Shown: positions 19,726 to 29,033, numbered from the stretch's first letter. The stretch: DNA of 64,000 nt from Mesorhizobium sp. (GCA_004017275.1 SAKE01000011.1:1-64000), one strand, 5' to 3'. A program made the numbers and translations. Notes: generated from the letters alone by a model not told the origin.

Positions 19726-20352
19726 TCAGGCTTGATAGATCCACTGCTCCGGCACGCGCACCGAGATTTCTTCGCCGGCCATGACCGTTCCCGGTTTCTC
19801 GACCCAGGCGACGACGCCGCGCAGCCGTTTCGCGACCTTCGGGAACAACAATGCGCCGGCTTCGACGTCGGCCATTCCGGCGTTCTCGGCGATCGACCGG
19901 CCGGCGATGCGGCATGGGCCATTCTGCGCGTCGACCTTGACGGTCACGCCGCCCTTGAAGAACAGCAGCGTGCCGGACGGCAGCATGGAGAGGTTCGGCA
20001 CGCCTTCGATCACCAGATTGGCGCCGATCCATTCCGGCTTGATCTCGGCCAGATCCATGCGCTTGGCGACGATGGCGAGTTCATCCACTGCCACGATCGA
20101 CAATTGCCGTTCGTTGCGCATTTCGGTGCCGCGCGGATACCAGGGCTCGCGCCCACCCGAGCGCCGTGTCGGTCCGGCATGGAAATCGCCTGATATGCCG
20201 TCGAAACCCAGCCGCAATTCGTCCACCGGGCGCGTCTGAAAATGATCTGCCGGCGCGACGTAAAGCGCAGCCGCCTTAGCGGCCAGCTTTCGCGCCGGGA
20301 TGATTTCGACCGGCTTGTCAGCCTCGGGGAAGAGATCTAGCAACGGCTTCAT
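19726..20352 (-). CDS. MOSC domain-containing protein
   Basis: 208 residues. A beta-barrel MOSC domain (molybdenum cofactor sulfurase C-terminal type) covers most of it: GFDGISGDFHAG, RNERQLSIVAVDEL, IKPEWIGANLVIEGV, LPSGTLLFF, and the sulfur-carrier-like Cys in NGPCRIAGR. These proteins handle sulfur for molybdenum cofactor or related redox chemistry. It overlaps the upstream TetR gene by ATGA and is presumably its target. Confidence 0.87.
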   Translation of the reverse strand: MKPLLDLFPEADKPVEIIPARKLAAKAAALYVAPADHFQTRPVDELRLGFDGISGDFHAGPTRRSGGREPWYPRGTEMRNERQLSIVAVDELAIVAKRMDLAEIKPEWIGANLVIEGVPNLSMLPSGTLLFFKGGVTVKVDAQNGPCRIAGRSIAENAGMADVEAGALLFPKVAKRLRGVVAWVEKPGTVMAGEEISVRVPEQWIYQA

Positions 20353-20990
20353 TCCTTGGATGATGCCGTTTGGTTTTGCCCCTCGGCCGGCAAGGCCGCA
20401 AGAGCGGTTTGGGCCAAAACGCGCAATTCTTCGACCGAAGCACCGTCCCGCGCCTGGATCGACATGCCGTTCATGACGCCCGCCAGGTATTTGGCGAAGC
20501 CCTCGACGGAGAGACCTTCCGGCAAGTCGCCCGCCGCCTTGCCCCTGGCCAGCCGCTCAGCAATCGCCGCTTCACTTGCCTTGCGATAATGCTTGAGCTC
20601 ATCGGCAATGGCTTGCGCCTGCGGCGAGGCTGCCAGCGCGCCGCTGACGAACAGACAGCCGCCAGGCTTGCCGGGCCTGGAATACGCCTCCGCCGCGCCG
20701 AGCAGCAACCGCCCGATCGCCTCGCGCGTCGGCACAGGCGCGCTCAGCGCCTCCAGCGCAAACCAGATCTCGGTCTCGTGGTAGCGCTTCAGCGCCTTGC
20801 GAAACAAAGTCTCCTTGTCGGTGAAGGCGTTGTAGATCTGCGGCGGCGTCAGCCCCATCGCCTCGCGCAGCATGGCCAGCGACGTCGCCTCATAACCATG
20901 CTCCCAGAACAGATGCATCGCCGCATCCAGTGCCCGATCGAGGTCGAACGCGCGTGGCCGGCCGCCCCTGGGCTTTTCCAAACTATTCAT
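20349..20990 (-). CDS. TetR/AcrR family regulator
   Basis: 213 residues from ATG 20990. The N-terminal helix-turn-helix is GRPRAFDLDRALDAAMHLFWEHGYEATSLAMLREAMGL followed by PQIYNAFTDKETLF, typical of the group regulating oxidoreductases. The longer reading frame (to 21122) would cross the divergent intergenic region. It forms an operon with MOSC and is divergent from a tautomerase gene. A near-palindrome in between is a likely operator. Confidence 0.88.
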   Translation of the reverse strand: MNSLEKPRGGRPRAFDLDRALDAAMHLFWEHGYEATSLAMLREAMGLTPPQIYNAFTDKETLFRKALKRYHETEIWFALEALSAPVPTREAIGRLLLGAAEAYSRPGKPGGCLFVSGALAASPQAQAIADELKHYRKASEAAIAERLARGKAAGDLPEGLSVEGFAKYLAGVMNGMSIQARDGASVEELRVLAQTALAALPAEGQNQTASSKE

Positions 20991-21032
20991 AGCGATCGAT
21001 ACGAAACCCGTTGACTTATCTTCTCCGTGTAA

Positions 21033-21048
21033 CGTAACAATTGATACG
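21033..21048. promoter_or_regulatory. Near-palindrome between tetR and tautomerase genes
   Basis: CGTAACAATTGATACG is a 16-bp near-palindrome (central CAATTG, outer CGTA/TACG). The repeated word GATACGAAAC occurs at 20998 and 21043. Location in the divergent promoter region suits a TetR operator. Confidence 0.5.
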
Positions 21049-21115
21049 AAACATGGCAAGCCGGAAGACATGTCCGCCGGAAGGTCCATGGAAACCCAGC
21101 AAAATGGAGAGCCAA

Positions 21116-21538
21116 ATGCCAATCACCGTGACCGCGCCGAAAGGCATACTGACCCCGGCAGGAGAGCGCGAGATCCTGCCGCGTCTCAGCGCCGCCCTCA
21201 TCGAAGCCTCTGGCGCCACCGGCAATTCGTTCTTCACCGCCATCGTCGGCGGCACGGTCCACATCTTGCCGCCTCACCACATCTACGCGGGCGGCGCCAA
21301 TCGGCCCGTCGTCATGGTCGAGTTGAAACTGCCCAACATCGGCCTTGGTTCGGTCGAGGCCCGAAATGCCTTCATCAGCGCGGCCGCCGGGATCGTCGCC
21401 GAACTCTGCGTGCCCGGCCACCAGCCCGAAAACACCTGGATCAACATCGTCAATGCGCCCGATGGCGGTTGGGGCATCGGTGACAGGCAATATACGGGCG
21501 ACGCACTCATCGCTGCCGCCACCGCCGCCGCGCACTGA
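21116..21538 (+). CDS. Tautomerase family protein
   Basis: 140 residues starting MPITVTAPKG: after removal of Met1, Pro2 becomes the N-terminal proline that is the catalytic base of the 4-oxalocrotonate tautomerase superfamily. That fixes ATG 21116 as the start. The double-length beta-alpha-beta arrangement (second strand VVMVELKLPNIGLGS) resembles cis-CaaD/MSAD-like members. Substrate unknown. It may be induced with the TetR-MOSC operon opposite. Confidence 0.82.
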   Translation: MPITVTAPKGILTPAGEREILPRLSAALIEASGATGNSFFTAIVGGTVHILPPHHIYAGGANRPVVMVELKLPNIGLGSVEARNAFISAAAGIVAELCVPGHQPENTWINIVNAPDGGWGIGDRQYTGDALIAAATAAAH

Positions 21539-21563
21539 TCCGGCGATGAACAGGAAAAGACCG

Positions 21564-21962
21564 ATGCGGCTCTCCCCTTCGCTGTTCTTCACCACCAATT
21601 GCGAGCCCGCGCTGGCCTTCTACGAACAGTGCGGCCTTGGCCAGGGAACGATCCTGCTGCGCTGGGGCGACAACGGCATGCCGATGCGGGCCGCAGCCAT
21701 GCGTGGAAAAGTAATGCACGCGCGCTTCGAAGGCTCCGGCGTGCTGTTTCACGCTTCCGACAATGACGATGCGGAGCCGATGAAAGGCTCCGCTATGATG
21801 CTGGAGTTCGAAGACCTCGCCGCCATGCGCGAGCTTTTCGGTGGAATGAGCGCAGGCGCACGGATCACCGTGCCTCTGGCGCGGCAAGTTTGGGGAACCA
21901 GCTTCGGCATGCTGGTCGACGCGTTCGGGGTGCAGTGGATGTTCAGCTGCTCGGGCGGTTGA
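21564..21962 (+). CDS. VOC superfamily protein (PhnB/glyoxalase-like)
   Basis: 132 residues from ATG 21564, with AGGAAAAG upstream. Typical PhnB-like pattern: LSPSLFFTTNCEPALAFYEQCGL, HARFEGSGVLFHASDND, MMLEFEDLAAMRELF, and VWGTSFGMLVDAFGVQWMF. Likely a metal-dependent or antibiotic-resistance-like vicinal oxygen chelate fold. Activity unknown. It follows the tautomerase by 25 bp on the same strand and probably shares its transcript. Confidence 0.83.
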   Translation: MRLSPSLFFTTNCEPALAFYEQCGLGQGTILLRWGDNGMPMRAAAMRGKVMHARFEGSGVLFHASDNDDAEPMKGSAMMLEFEDLAAMRELFGGMSAGARITVPLARQVWGTSFGMLVDAFGVQWMFSCSGG

Positions 21963-22076
21963 GCTCAGGGATCACGATCTTCTTACCAGGGATGGAGCCG
22001 GCCCGGCGTCGCGCCGTATTGTCGCCGCGCGGCGCCGGTTTCATGGTGGCGTCCAGATAGTTTGCGGAGGCTGATC

Positions 22077-22643
22077 ATGCGACCCGTGACGGCAATCACC
22101 TTGCTTTGGTTGATCTGGGCGGCGACCTGGACCGCCGCCGCTTTATGGTCCGACCCCGCCCGGACGCGCGCCGGATTCAGGGCGGAGGCTCGCTATCGGG
22201 GTCTCTGGCTGGCTGGCGCGGTGCTGCTGTTCATTCCTGCGCACGGCTACGAAGGCCGGCTTAGGCTGTGGATGCCTGATCTCCCCGAAGCCTGGATCTG
22301 TGTCGCCCTGATCGCCATCGGCATCGTCTTTGCCTGGTGGGCGCGCCTGCATCTCGGCAGGCTCTGGTCGGGCACCATCACCGCCAAGGCCGGGCACCGT
22401 GTGGTCGATACCGGCCCATACGGCCTTGTCCGCCATCCGATCTATACCGGGCTGCTGCTGGCGATCCTCGCCACCATGGCGGCCAAGGGCACGGTATGGG
22501 GCATAGCCGGAACCGCGCTGCTCACCATCGGCATCGTCGTCAAGGCAAGGCTTGAGGAAAGCTTCCTGCGCGCCGAACTGGGCAATGCCTACGACGACTA
22601 TGCCGCTCGCGTGCCAATGCTGGTGCCGTTCGCGCCAGCCTGA
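22077..22643 (+). CDS. Isoprenylcysteine carboxyl methyltransferase (ICMT) family membrane protein
   Basis: 188 residues with about four to five hydrophobic spans and the C-terminal methyltransferase signature: GHRVVDTGPYGLVRHPIYTGLL then EESFLRAELGNAYDDYAARVP. Bacterial members methylate unknown small molecules or lipids. ATG 22077 is preceded by GCGGAGG. Convergent with the FabH-like gene. The 75-bp gap holds nothing notable. Confidence 0.85.
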   Translation: MRPVTAITLLWLIWAATWTAAALWSDPARTRAGFRAEARYRGLWLAGAVLLFIPAHGYEGRLRLWMPDLPEAWICVALIAIGIVFAWWARLHLGRLWSGTITAKAGHRVVDTGPYGLVRHPIYTGLLLAILATMAAKGTVWGIAGTALLTIGIVVKARLEESFLRAELGNAYDDYAARVPMLVPFAPA

Positions 22644-22717
22644 CGCGACAAGATGTGTTGACCGCCAAGTTGTATTGAGATTCCGATCAGGCCAGCATCA
22701 CTTGAATATCGACATAC

Positions 22718-23839
22718 CTAGAGCATCCTCAGCAGCGCACCGCCTATCGAATACCCCGCGCCAAAGGCGCAGATCAGGCCGAAATCACCGGGCTTCATGT
22801 CGGCGTGGTTCTCCGACAGCGCAACGATGGCGCCGGCGCCCGCCGTGTTGCCCAACCGCTCCAGCACCATCGGCGCGCGGTCGTGGTCGACCTCGTGGCC
22901 GAACGACAGCTTCAGGATCATCGCATTCATGCGCGCATTGGCCTGATGCAGCCAGAAGCGCCTGATCGCCTGCGGCGTCAGCCCGTGCTCGGCGAGGAAT
23001 TCGACGATGAATTTTTGCCCGGCGACGGTGACTTCCTTGAACACCTTGTTGCCGACCTGCTTGATCAGATTGCCTTCCAGCTTGATCATATAGGGGTCAT
23101 CCTGGGCGGTGCGGGTGTGATAGCCGAGATTGGTGCGGATGTTGTTCGACATCTGCGTCCAGATGCGCGTGTCGAGCACCTCGAAGCGCCCCGGCCGCTT
23201 GTCGCCCTTGGCCAGGCCTTCGACCACCATCGACACCGAAGCGTCGCCGAAGATGAAATGCGTCTGCCGGTCGCGGAAATTGAGATGGCCGGTGATGATC
23301 TCGGGCGTCGTCACCAGGATGCGCTTGTGCGCGCCAGACCGCACCAGGTTGACCGCAATGTGCAAGGCGGCCGCCGCCGACGAACAGCCAAGCCCCATGT
23401 CAAAGCCGGCGCCCTTCGTGCCCAGGGCCTCCTGCATTTCGATGGCGATCGCCGGGTAAGGCCGCTGGTGATGCGAGGCCGAGCAGATCACCAAATCGAT
23501 ATCGGATGGTTTTAGGCCAGCATGGTCGAGAGCCTTCTTCGCCGAGGCGATGCCGAACTCGGCCTCCAGCGACAGCGCGTCGTCAGGCCGTGCCGGAATA
23601 CGCGGCGCCATGCGGGTCGGATCGAGAATGCCTTCCCGCTCGATGACATGACGGGTGCGTACGCCCGAGGCGTGGACAATGAAGTCGCTGTCCGATTTCG
23701 CCAGCGGCGGCTCGCCGGCATCCTGGCGGCGCGCATTCTCCATGTCGACCCAGGCATTGAAGCTGGCGACCAACTCTTCATTGGTGATGGTGGCTTCAGG
23801 GATTTCAACGCCGATGCCGCTGATGATGACGCGATGCAT
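22718..23839 (-). CDS. Beta-ketoacyl-ACP synthase III-like enzyme
   Basis: 373 residues from ATG 23839 (HRVIISGIGVEIP). The KAS III catalytic triad is visible: Cys152 in GLGCSSAAAALH, His in FWLHQANARMN, and Asn in LGNTAGAGAI. It is longer than housekeeping FabH, with an N-terminal insertion (residues 25-55) and a long middle segment. This suggests a specialised condensing enzyme, for example for branched or long-chain acyl primers. No acyl carrier or fatty-acid gene is adjacent, so its pathway is open. Confidence 0.85.
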   Translation of the reverse strand: MHRVIISGIGVEIPEATITNEELVASFNAWVDMENARRQDAGEPPLAKSDSDFIVHASGVRTRHVIEREGILDPTRMAPRIPARPDDALSLEAEFGIASAKKALDHAGLKPSDIDLVICSASHHQRPYPAIAIEMQEALGTKGAGFDMGLGCSSAAAALHIAVNLVRSGAHKRILVTTPEIITGHLNFRDRQTHFIFGDASVSMVVEGLAKGDKRPGRFEVLDTRIWTQMSNNIRTNLGYHTRTAQDDPYMIKLEGNLIKQVGNKVFKEVTVAGQKFIVEFLAEHGLTPQAIRRFWLHQANARMNAMILKLSFGHEVDHDRAPMVLERLGNTAGAGAIVALSENHADMKPGDFGLICAFGAGYSIGGALLRML

Positions 23840-23956
23840 ATATCCAGTCCGTCCCATCCGCAGGCGTTGCGGTTTCATGTGGGCGCCGGAACGCTCCGGC
23901 GCAACAGTTTTCTCACCGAGGCGGTTTACGCCGGCTTAAACCAAGGGTAGGCCAAC

Positions 23957-24295
23957 TCACCAGGCGCACAGCTTGGTGTTGGTCTGCGGGTTGTTCCAGC
24001 AGGCGCCGTCATCGCGGCTGCGCACGAACTGCCCCGGCAGCGGCACATTGCGGCGGCCGAGATTGACAAACCCATAGGCAAAGCCAGGACCGTCGATCTC
24101 CAGCACATAGGTCGGATAGCCCGGCGCCGAAATGCGGAAGCTGCCCGCATCGTCGATCGAACGATAGCTGCACGGAAAATAGCCGTCATCGCTGGTGAAA
24201 CAGCGCGCCCGCTTGGCTTCCGCCGCGATCGAGAACGCCAGAAGCGCTGCCGCGCACACGCCGCCGCCGAAAAGCATCTTTTTCAATGTCATCAT
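23957..24295 (-). CDS. Small secreted hypothetical protein
   Basis: 112 residues. The start is set at the first of two adjacent Met codons (MMTLKKML) because the signal peptide follows (LKKMLFGGGVCAAALLAFSIAAEA). The mature protein has Cys residues in RARCFTSDDGYFPCSY and GACWNNPQTNTKLCAW, likely forming disulfides, and a PGYPTYVLEIDGPGFAYGF beta segment. This arrangement is common among small rhizobial periplasmic proteins. Function unknown. Confidence 0.65.
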   Translation of the reverse strand: MMTLKKMLFGGGVCAAALLAFSIAAEAKRARCFTSDDGYFPCSYRSIDDAGSFRISAPGYPTYVLEIDGPGFAYGFVNLGRRNVPLPGQFVRSRDDGACWNNPQTNTKLCAW

Positions 24296-24395
24296 CCACC
24301 CCTGCCACGCGGGCATTTGTTCCCAACGCGATGAAATGCGCATGGCGGCGGAACCGGGTCAAGCGGCCGCAACGGGCACCTTGCAACGTGGATAA

Positions 24396-25187
24396 TCAGG
24401 CCCGCTTGGCAACGATGAAGATACGCGGAAAACGCAAGAGGACCTTGCCATCAGCCGTCTTCGGATAGGCCTTGGCGATCTTGGCCGTGTAGCTGCCGAG
24501 GAACTGCGTCCTCTCCTCGGCGTCCAGCGGATCGAGGAACGGCTTCAGTCCCGTCGACTTCACCCATTCGACGATCGCCTCGGCGTCGACAAGCGGGTGG
24601 TTGTAGATGGTGTGCCAAATATCAAGCCGATCGCTGAGCGGCGACAGGAGGTCATAATAAAACGAAACCGGCGGCAACGGCCCGCGCACCGCGCCCTTCA
24701 TCTTTTCGGCAAACGGCATCTCGGCTGATGTCTCCCGCATCAGGCGATGGGAGTCTTCCCCCATATTGTCGGGCATCTGGATAGCCAGCGCACCGCCTGG
24801 CGCGAGAAAGCCCATCAACCGTTGGAACACCGCCGGGTGGGTAGGCAGCCACTGGAACACTGCATTGGCGAAGATCACGTCAACTGGCTCCACCGGCTGC
24901 CATTTGGAGGCGTCGGCAAGATCGAAGCTGACCTCAGGCAGACGCGCCCTCGCCTTCTCGATCATGTCGGGTGAGGTGTCGAAGCCGCTCACCTGCGCAT
25001 CCGGCCAGCGCTCGACAAGCAGTTCGGTCGAGTTGCCCGGCCCGCAGCCGATGTCGACCACCCGGCGCGGGAAGTCGACGGGGACCTGCGCCACAAGGTC
25101 TCGCGCGGGACGAGTGCGCTCGTCCTCGAATTTCAGATATTGGGCGGCGGACCAATCAGGCTTTTGTGAAACGGCGCTGTTGTTCAT
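24396..25187 (-). CDS. tam: Trans-aconitate 2-methyltransferase
   Basis: SAM-dependent O-methylation of trans-aconitate, a spontaneous inhibitor formed from cis-aconitate. 263 residues. [21 protein letters not shown] at the N-terminus is the Tam signature, followed by motif [37 protein letters not shown], and IQMPDN. Its ATG overlaps the stop of the broken relE gene (ATGA), so it seems to be transcribed from the toxin-antitoxin promoter. Confidence 0.92.
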   Translation of the reverse strand: MNNSAVSQKPDWSAAQYLKFEDERTRPARDLVAQVPVDFPRRVVDIGCGPGNSTELLVERWPDAQVSGFDTSPDMIEKARARLPEVSFDLADASKWQPVEPVDVIFANAVFQWLPTHPAVFQRLMGFLAPGGALAIQMPDNMGEDSHRLMRETSAEMPFAEKMKGAVRGPLPPVSFYYDLLSPLSDRLDIWHTIYNHPLVDAEAIVEWVKSTGLKPFLDPLDAEERTQFLGSYTAKIAKAYPKTADGKVLLRFPRIFIVAKRA

Positions 25188-25449
25188 CGATAGATCTCGC
25201 GACGGTTGCCTATTTCCACGACCAGGACCACAAGGCGGTTATCCCAGAACTGGACGATGATCCGGTAGTCGCCGACGCGAAACCGCCAAGCTTCTTCCTT
25301 GGTTGCTGTCAGGCGTTTGGCAAGAACTCTGGGATCGGGATGCGCCGAAACTCTCCCGGCGAGGAATTCGAGAATGCGGCGCTGGTCCTTCGTCGAAAGC
25401 CACTAAAAATCCTTTTAGCGCGCGGCGTGAACTCGACGCGCCAACTCAT
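25184..25449 (-). pseudogene. RelE-family toxin gene with a frameshift
   Basis: Starts at 25449, overlapping the antitoxin stop (ATGA), and reads MSWRVEFTPRAKRIF. The family sequence then continues one frame over as [52 protein letters not shown], and [12 protein letters not shown] with a TGA at 25184. The total length of 266 nt is one base short of an intact 88-residue RelE. The shift lies near the ATTTTTAGTGG run around 25403-25413. In the second frame a stop precedes the conserved part, so no internal start rescues it. It is either a true pseudogene or a sequencing error. Confidence 0.75.
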
Positions 25450-25694
25450 TCAGCGGCGGGCTTCTTGCTACGCTCGTCGCCTTCACGAAGTTCAAGCTGG
25501 CGGATCATCTCTTCCAGCGGGATACGAACGCCGTCGTCATTCCTGACCCGATCCTCGGCAATCCTGGCGTCCTGCCAATCCTCAATGGCCTCGAGGATCG
25601 CATCGACTGCGACCTGATCGGTCGTACGGCCACTGGCCTTGGCCATGTCGGCCAGCAGCTTTTCGGTCTTTTGCGGCAGTTTCACTGTGATCAT
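25446..25694 (-). CDS. RHH-type antitoxin of a RelBE/ParDE-like pair
   Basis: 82 residues from ATG 25694: ITVKLPQKTEKLLADMAKASGRTTDQVAVDAILEAIEDW is a ribbon-helix-helix/CopG-like DNA-binding fold, followed by a charged toxin-binding tail. It normally binds its own promoter and neutralises the RelE toxin. It overlaps the (frameshifted) toxin by 4 bp. Intact here while the toxin is broken. Confidence 0.8.
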   Translation of the reverse strand: MITVKLPQKTEKLLADMAKASGRTTDQVAVDAILEAIEDWQDARIAEDRVRNDDGVRIPLEEMIRQLELREGDERSKKPAAE

Positions 25695-25753
25695 GGGAAG
25701 CTCCGTCAACCCAATTTAGGTCAAACGACGATCCCTCGCAACGGACCCTGCCC

Positions 25754-27403
25754 TTACCGCGTCAGCCTCTTGTAGGTCATGCGGTGCGGATTGACGGCAT
25801 CTGGCCCGAGGCGGCGGATCTTGTCCTGCTCGTAATCCTCGAAATTGCCCTCGAACCATTCGACATGGCTGTCGCCCTCGAAGGCGAGGATATGCGTCGC
25901 CAGGCGATCGAGGAACATGCGATCGTGCGAGATGATGACCGCGCAGCCGCCGAAATTTTCCAGCGCGTCTTCGAGGGCGGCAAGCGTTTCCGTATCGAGA
26001 TCGTTGGTCGGTTCGTCGAGCAGCAGCACATTGCCGCCGGTCTTCAGCATCTTGGCCAGATGCACGCGGTTGCGCTGGCCGCCGGAGAGGTTGCCGACCT
26101 TCTGCTGTTGGTCGCCGCCACGGAAATTGAAGGAGGCGCAATAGGCGCGCGTGTTGGCCTCGAACTTGCCGAGCTTGACCACTTCGGCGCCGCCGGAAAT
26201 CTCTTCCCACACCGTCTTTGACGGATCGAGCGCATCGCGGCTCTGGTCGACATAGCCGAGTTTGACCGTCTCGCCGACGCGGACAGAGCCCGCATCCGGC
26301 TTTTCCTGGCCGGTGATCATGCGAAACAGCGTCGTCTTGCCGGCGCCGTTCGGGCCGATGACGCCGACGATGCCGCCGGGCGGCAGCTTGAATTCCAGGC
26401 CGTCGATCAAAAGCGTGTCGCCAAAGCCTTTGGACAGGCCCTCGACCTCGATCACCACATTGCCGAGCCGCTCGCCATGCGGAATGACGATTTGCGTGTC
26501 TGTCGGCCGCCGCTTATCGGCTGCATCCAGCAGATCCTGGAAGGCCTGGATACGCGCCTTGGACTTGGTCTGGCGGGCCTTCGGGCTGGACTGGATCCAC
26601 TCGCGCTCGCGGCCGATGGCACGCTGGCGAGCATCGTCCTCGCGGCCTTCCTGCTTGAGCCGCTTGGCCTTGGCTTCGAGGTACTTGGTGTAGTTGCCCT
26701 CATAGGGAATGCCGCGGCCACGATCGAGTTCGAGGATCCAGCCGGTGACATTGTCGAGGAAGTAGCGATCGTGGGTGATGATCATCACGGCGCCCGGATA
26801 GGCGCGCAGATGCTTTTCCAGCCATGCCGTGGTTTCGGCGTCGAGATGGTTGGTCGGTTCGTCAAGCAGCAGAAGGTCGGGCTGGCGCAGCAGAAGCTGG
26901 CAAAGTGCTACGCGGCGGCGTTCGCCGCCCGAAAGCTTGGTGACTTCCGAATCCTTGGGCGGGCAGCCCAGCGCTTCCATCGCCATCTCGACCTGCTGTT
27001 CGAGATCCCACAGGTTCAGCCGGTCCATCTCGTCCTGGAGCTTGGCCGACTCGTCGGCCGTCTCGTCGGAATAGTTCATCATCAGTTCGTTGTAGCGTTC
27101 GATGATGGCGGTCTTGGCGGCGACGCCTTCCATGATGTTTTCGAACACGGTCTTGGCCGGATCGAGCGCCGGCTCCTGCGCCAGGTAACCGACAGTGGCG
27201 CCTTCGGCCAGCCAGGCCTCGCCGTTCCACTCCTTGTCGATGCCGGCCATGATCTTGAGGATCGTCGACTTGCCGGCGCCGTTAGGTCCCAGAATGCCGA
27301 TCTTGGCGTCCGGATAGAAGGACAGATGAATGTTCTCAAGCACCTTCTTGGTGCCATAGGCCTTGTTGAGGCCGGCCATGTGATAGATGAACTGGCGTGC
27401 CAC
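25754..27403 (-). CDS. ettA: Energy-dependent translational throttle protein EttA (ABC-F)
   Basis: Ribosome-bound ABC-F ATPase that gates entry into elongation according to ATP/ADP. 549 residues, soluble, two ATPase domains: Walker A GPNGAGKST (about 41) and GPNGAGKTT (about 350), signatures LSGGERRRVALCQ and LSGGQRNRVHLAK, both with DEPTNHLD/DEPTNDLD. The inter-domain linker with the arm (QEGREDDARQRAIGREREWI, PKARQTKSKARIQAF) is characteristic of EttA. GTG start at 27403. Confidence 0.95.
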   Translation of the reverse strand: MARQFIYHMAGLNKAYGTKKVLENIHLSFYPDAKIGILGPNGAGKSTILKIMAGIDKEWNGEAWLAEGATVGYLAQEPALDPAKTVFENIMEGVAAKTAIIERYNELMMNYSDETADESAKLQDEMDRLNLWDLEQQVEMAMEALGCPPKDSEVTKLSGGERRRVALCQLLLRQPDLLLLDEPTNHLDAETTAWLEKHLRAYPGAVMIITHDRYFLDNVTGWILELDRGRGIPYEGNYTKYLEAKAKRLKQEGREDDARQRAIGREREWIQSSPKARQTKSKARIQAFQDLLDAADKRRPTDTQIVIPHGERLGNVVIEVEGLSKGFGDTLLIDGLEFKLPPGGIVGVIGPNGAGKTTLFRMITGQEKPDAGSVRVGETVKLGYVDQSRDALDPSKTVWEEISGGAEVVKLGKFEANTRAYCASFNFRGGDQQQKVGNLSGGQRNRVHLAKMLKTGGNVLLLDEPTNDLDTETLAALEDALENFGGCAVIISHDRMFLDRLATHILAFEGDSHVEWFEGNFEDYEQDKIRRLGPDAVNPHRMTYKRLTR

Positions 27404-27622
27404 GCGCGCTTTCCCTGAAAAACCGACTGGATTTGTCGAATTGAATGGAGGTTGGCCGCTATGTAGGCGATGCGGCGCCGAACGGCAATCGCTTTTGCCG
27501 CATCTGGCCGGTCACACGCGGAAGTGTCCGCCAACCGCTGAAGTTTTCTACGCTCACCAGGTACGCTGAAAGCTCCGGTTAACTCTTCGGCGTCAAAACA
27601 GAATCGGGGTGGAATCGCTGAT

Positions 27623-28945
27623 TTGCTGCGATTCAGGAGCGAGATCGGATCGACGGCGTTGCTGAACAGTTTCCTGCTCCTTGCCGAAGCGGTCGTCTAC
27701 TTCAGCGTCATGGTGACGCTCTTCCGCTTCAGGAAGCGTATCGGCCTCGGCGTGTTCATCTGCGCGCTCGGCGTCATGCACTTCCTCGAGACTTATCTCG
27801 CCAGCGTTTTTTACGTCGCCTTGCCGTTCGGTATGGTTTCGCCGGGCTCGGCGGTGCTGTTTTCCGGCAAGCTGGTCATGCTGTTGCTGCTTTACATGAA
27901 GGAGGATGCCGCCACCGTGCGTCAGCCGATCTACGGCCTGCTGCTCGGCAATGCGCTGATGATCGGGCTGGTGCTGCTGCTGCGCCTGCATGTCATCGCG
28001 GCCCTTCCCGACGGCAGGCTCCCAGACATCGGCTTCATCGACCAGATGGGTTGGCTGATGGTGTGGGGCACGACGCTGCTGGTCGTCGACGCCATCCTGA
28101 TCATCCTGCTTTATGAAAAGCTCGGGCGTCATCTGCGCAAGGCACAGTTCGCGCGCATCCTGATTTCCGTCGCTTGCGTGCTGACCTTCGACCAGGCCGG
28201 CTTCTTCACCGCACTGCATTTCGTTGCCGGCGCGCCGATCGCGGTCTTTTTCGGCGGCTGGTTTGCCAAGATGATGGCGGCGCTGACCTTTAGCACCATG
28301 CTTGTCGCCTATCTCAAATGGTTCGAGGAGCGTCAGATCGCGGCGCCGCGCGGACTGACCGACATCTTCGACACGCTGACCTATCGCGAACGCTACGAAG
28401 CGCTGGTCGAACATGTCGGCCGCGACGGCTTGACCGGCCTGCTGCATCGCGGGCGCTTCGACGCCGATGGCGAAGCCGCGGTCGAGGTCAGCCTGCGCAC
28501 CGCCAGGCCGCTCAGCCTGTTGATCATCGACGTCGACCATTTCAAATCGATCAACGACCGTTTCGGCCATGCCGAAGGCGACAAGGTGTTGAAAGCCGTT
28601 GCCGCACTGCTTCGCGAGGTCGCCAGCCCCGAGGATCAAGTGTTCCGGATTGGCGGTGAGGAATTTGCCATCTTGAGTTCGCGGCAGCACGCAGTCGCCA
28701 GGCTGTTTGGCGAGAGCATCCGCCATGCGATCAAGGCTTCGGCGGCTACCAGCCGCTTCGAGTTCACCGTAAGCGCCGGTGTTTCCAGCGTCGGCGAAAC
28801 GACGCGCTGTCTTGCCGACCTGTTCGCGCTTGCCGACCAGCGCCTCTACAAGGCGAAATCGACCGGTCGCGATCGCGTCGTCGGCGAGCCCGGCGGCCAC
28901 GAAGCCGACACCGCCCCCGCATGGACCAAATCCGCACAGATCTAG
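27623..28945 (+). CDS. Membrane-bound diguanylate cyclase (GGDEF)
   Basis: 440 residues. The N-terminal 230 residues hold about seven hydrophobic helices with no recognised sensor domain. A GGDEF domain follows (DGLTGLLHRGRFD, LLIIDVDHFKSINDRFGHAEGD, active site GGEEF in RIGGEEFAIL, LADQRLYKAKSTGRDRV). It makes cyclic di-GMP from GTP. The position of the RxxD inhibitory site reads SPED, so product inhibition by an I-site is probably absent. The reading frame has no ATG near the start. TTG 27623 is a tentative start. Confidence 0.85.
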   Translation: MLRFRSEIGSTALLNSFLLLAEAVVYFSVMVTLFRFRKRIGLGVFICALGVMHFLETYLASVFYVALPFGMVSPGSAVLFSGKLVMLLLLYMKEDAATVRQPIYGLLLGNALMIGLVLLLRLHVIAALPDGRLPDIGFIDQMGWLMVWGTTLLVVDAILIILLYEKLGRHLRKAQFARILISVACVLTFDQAGFFTALHFVAGAPIAVFFGGWFAKMMAALTFSTMLVAYLKWFEERQIAAPRGLTDIFDTLTYRERYEALVEHVGRDGLTGLLHRGRFDADGEAAVEVSLRTARPLSLLIIDVDHFKSINDRFGHAEGDKVLKAVAALLREVASPEDQVFRIGGEEFAILSSRQHAVARLFGESIRHAIKASAATSRFEFTVSAGVSSVGETTRCLADLFALADQRLYKAKSTGRDRVVGEPGGHEADTAPAWTKSAQI

Positions 28946-29033
28946 GTCTGCTCTAGGATGTCTTCCGCCGACGAACGCCTGTCGACGCGACAGTCCGGTG
29001 TCTGCGTCCCGCCAGCGCTTATCGGCCCCGTAC

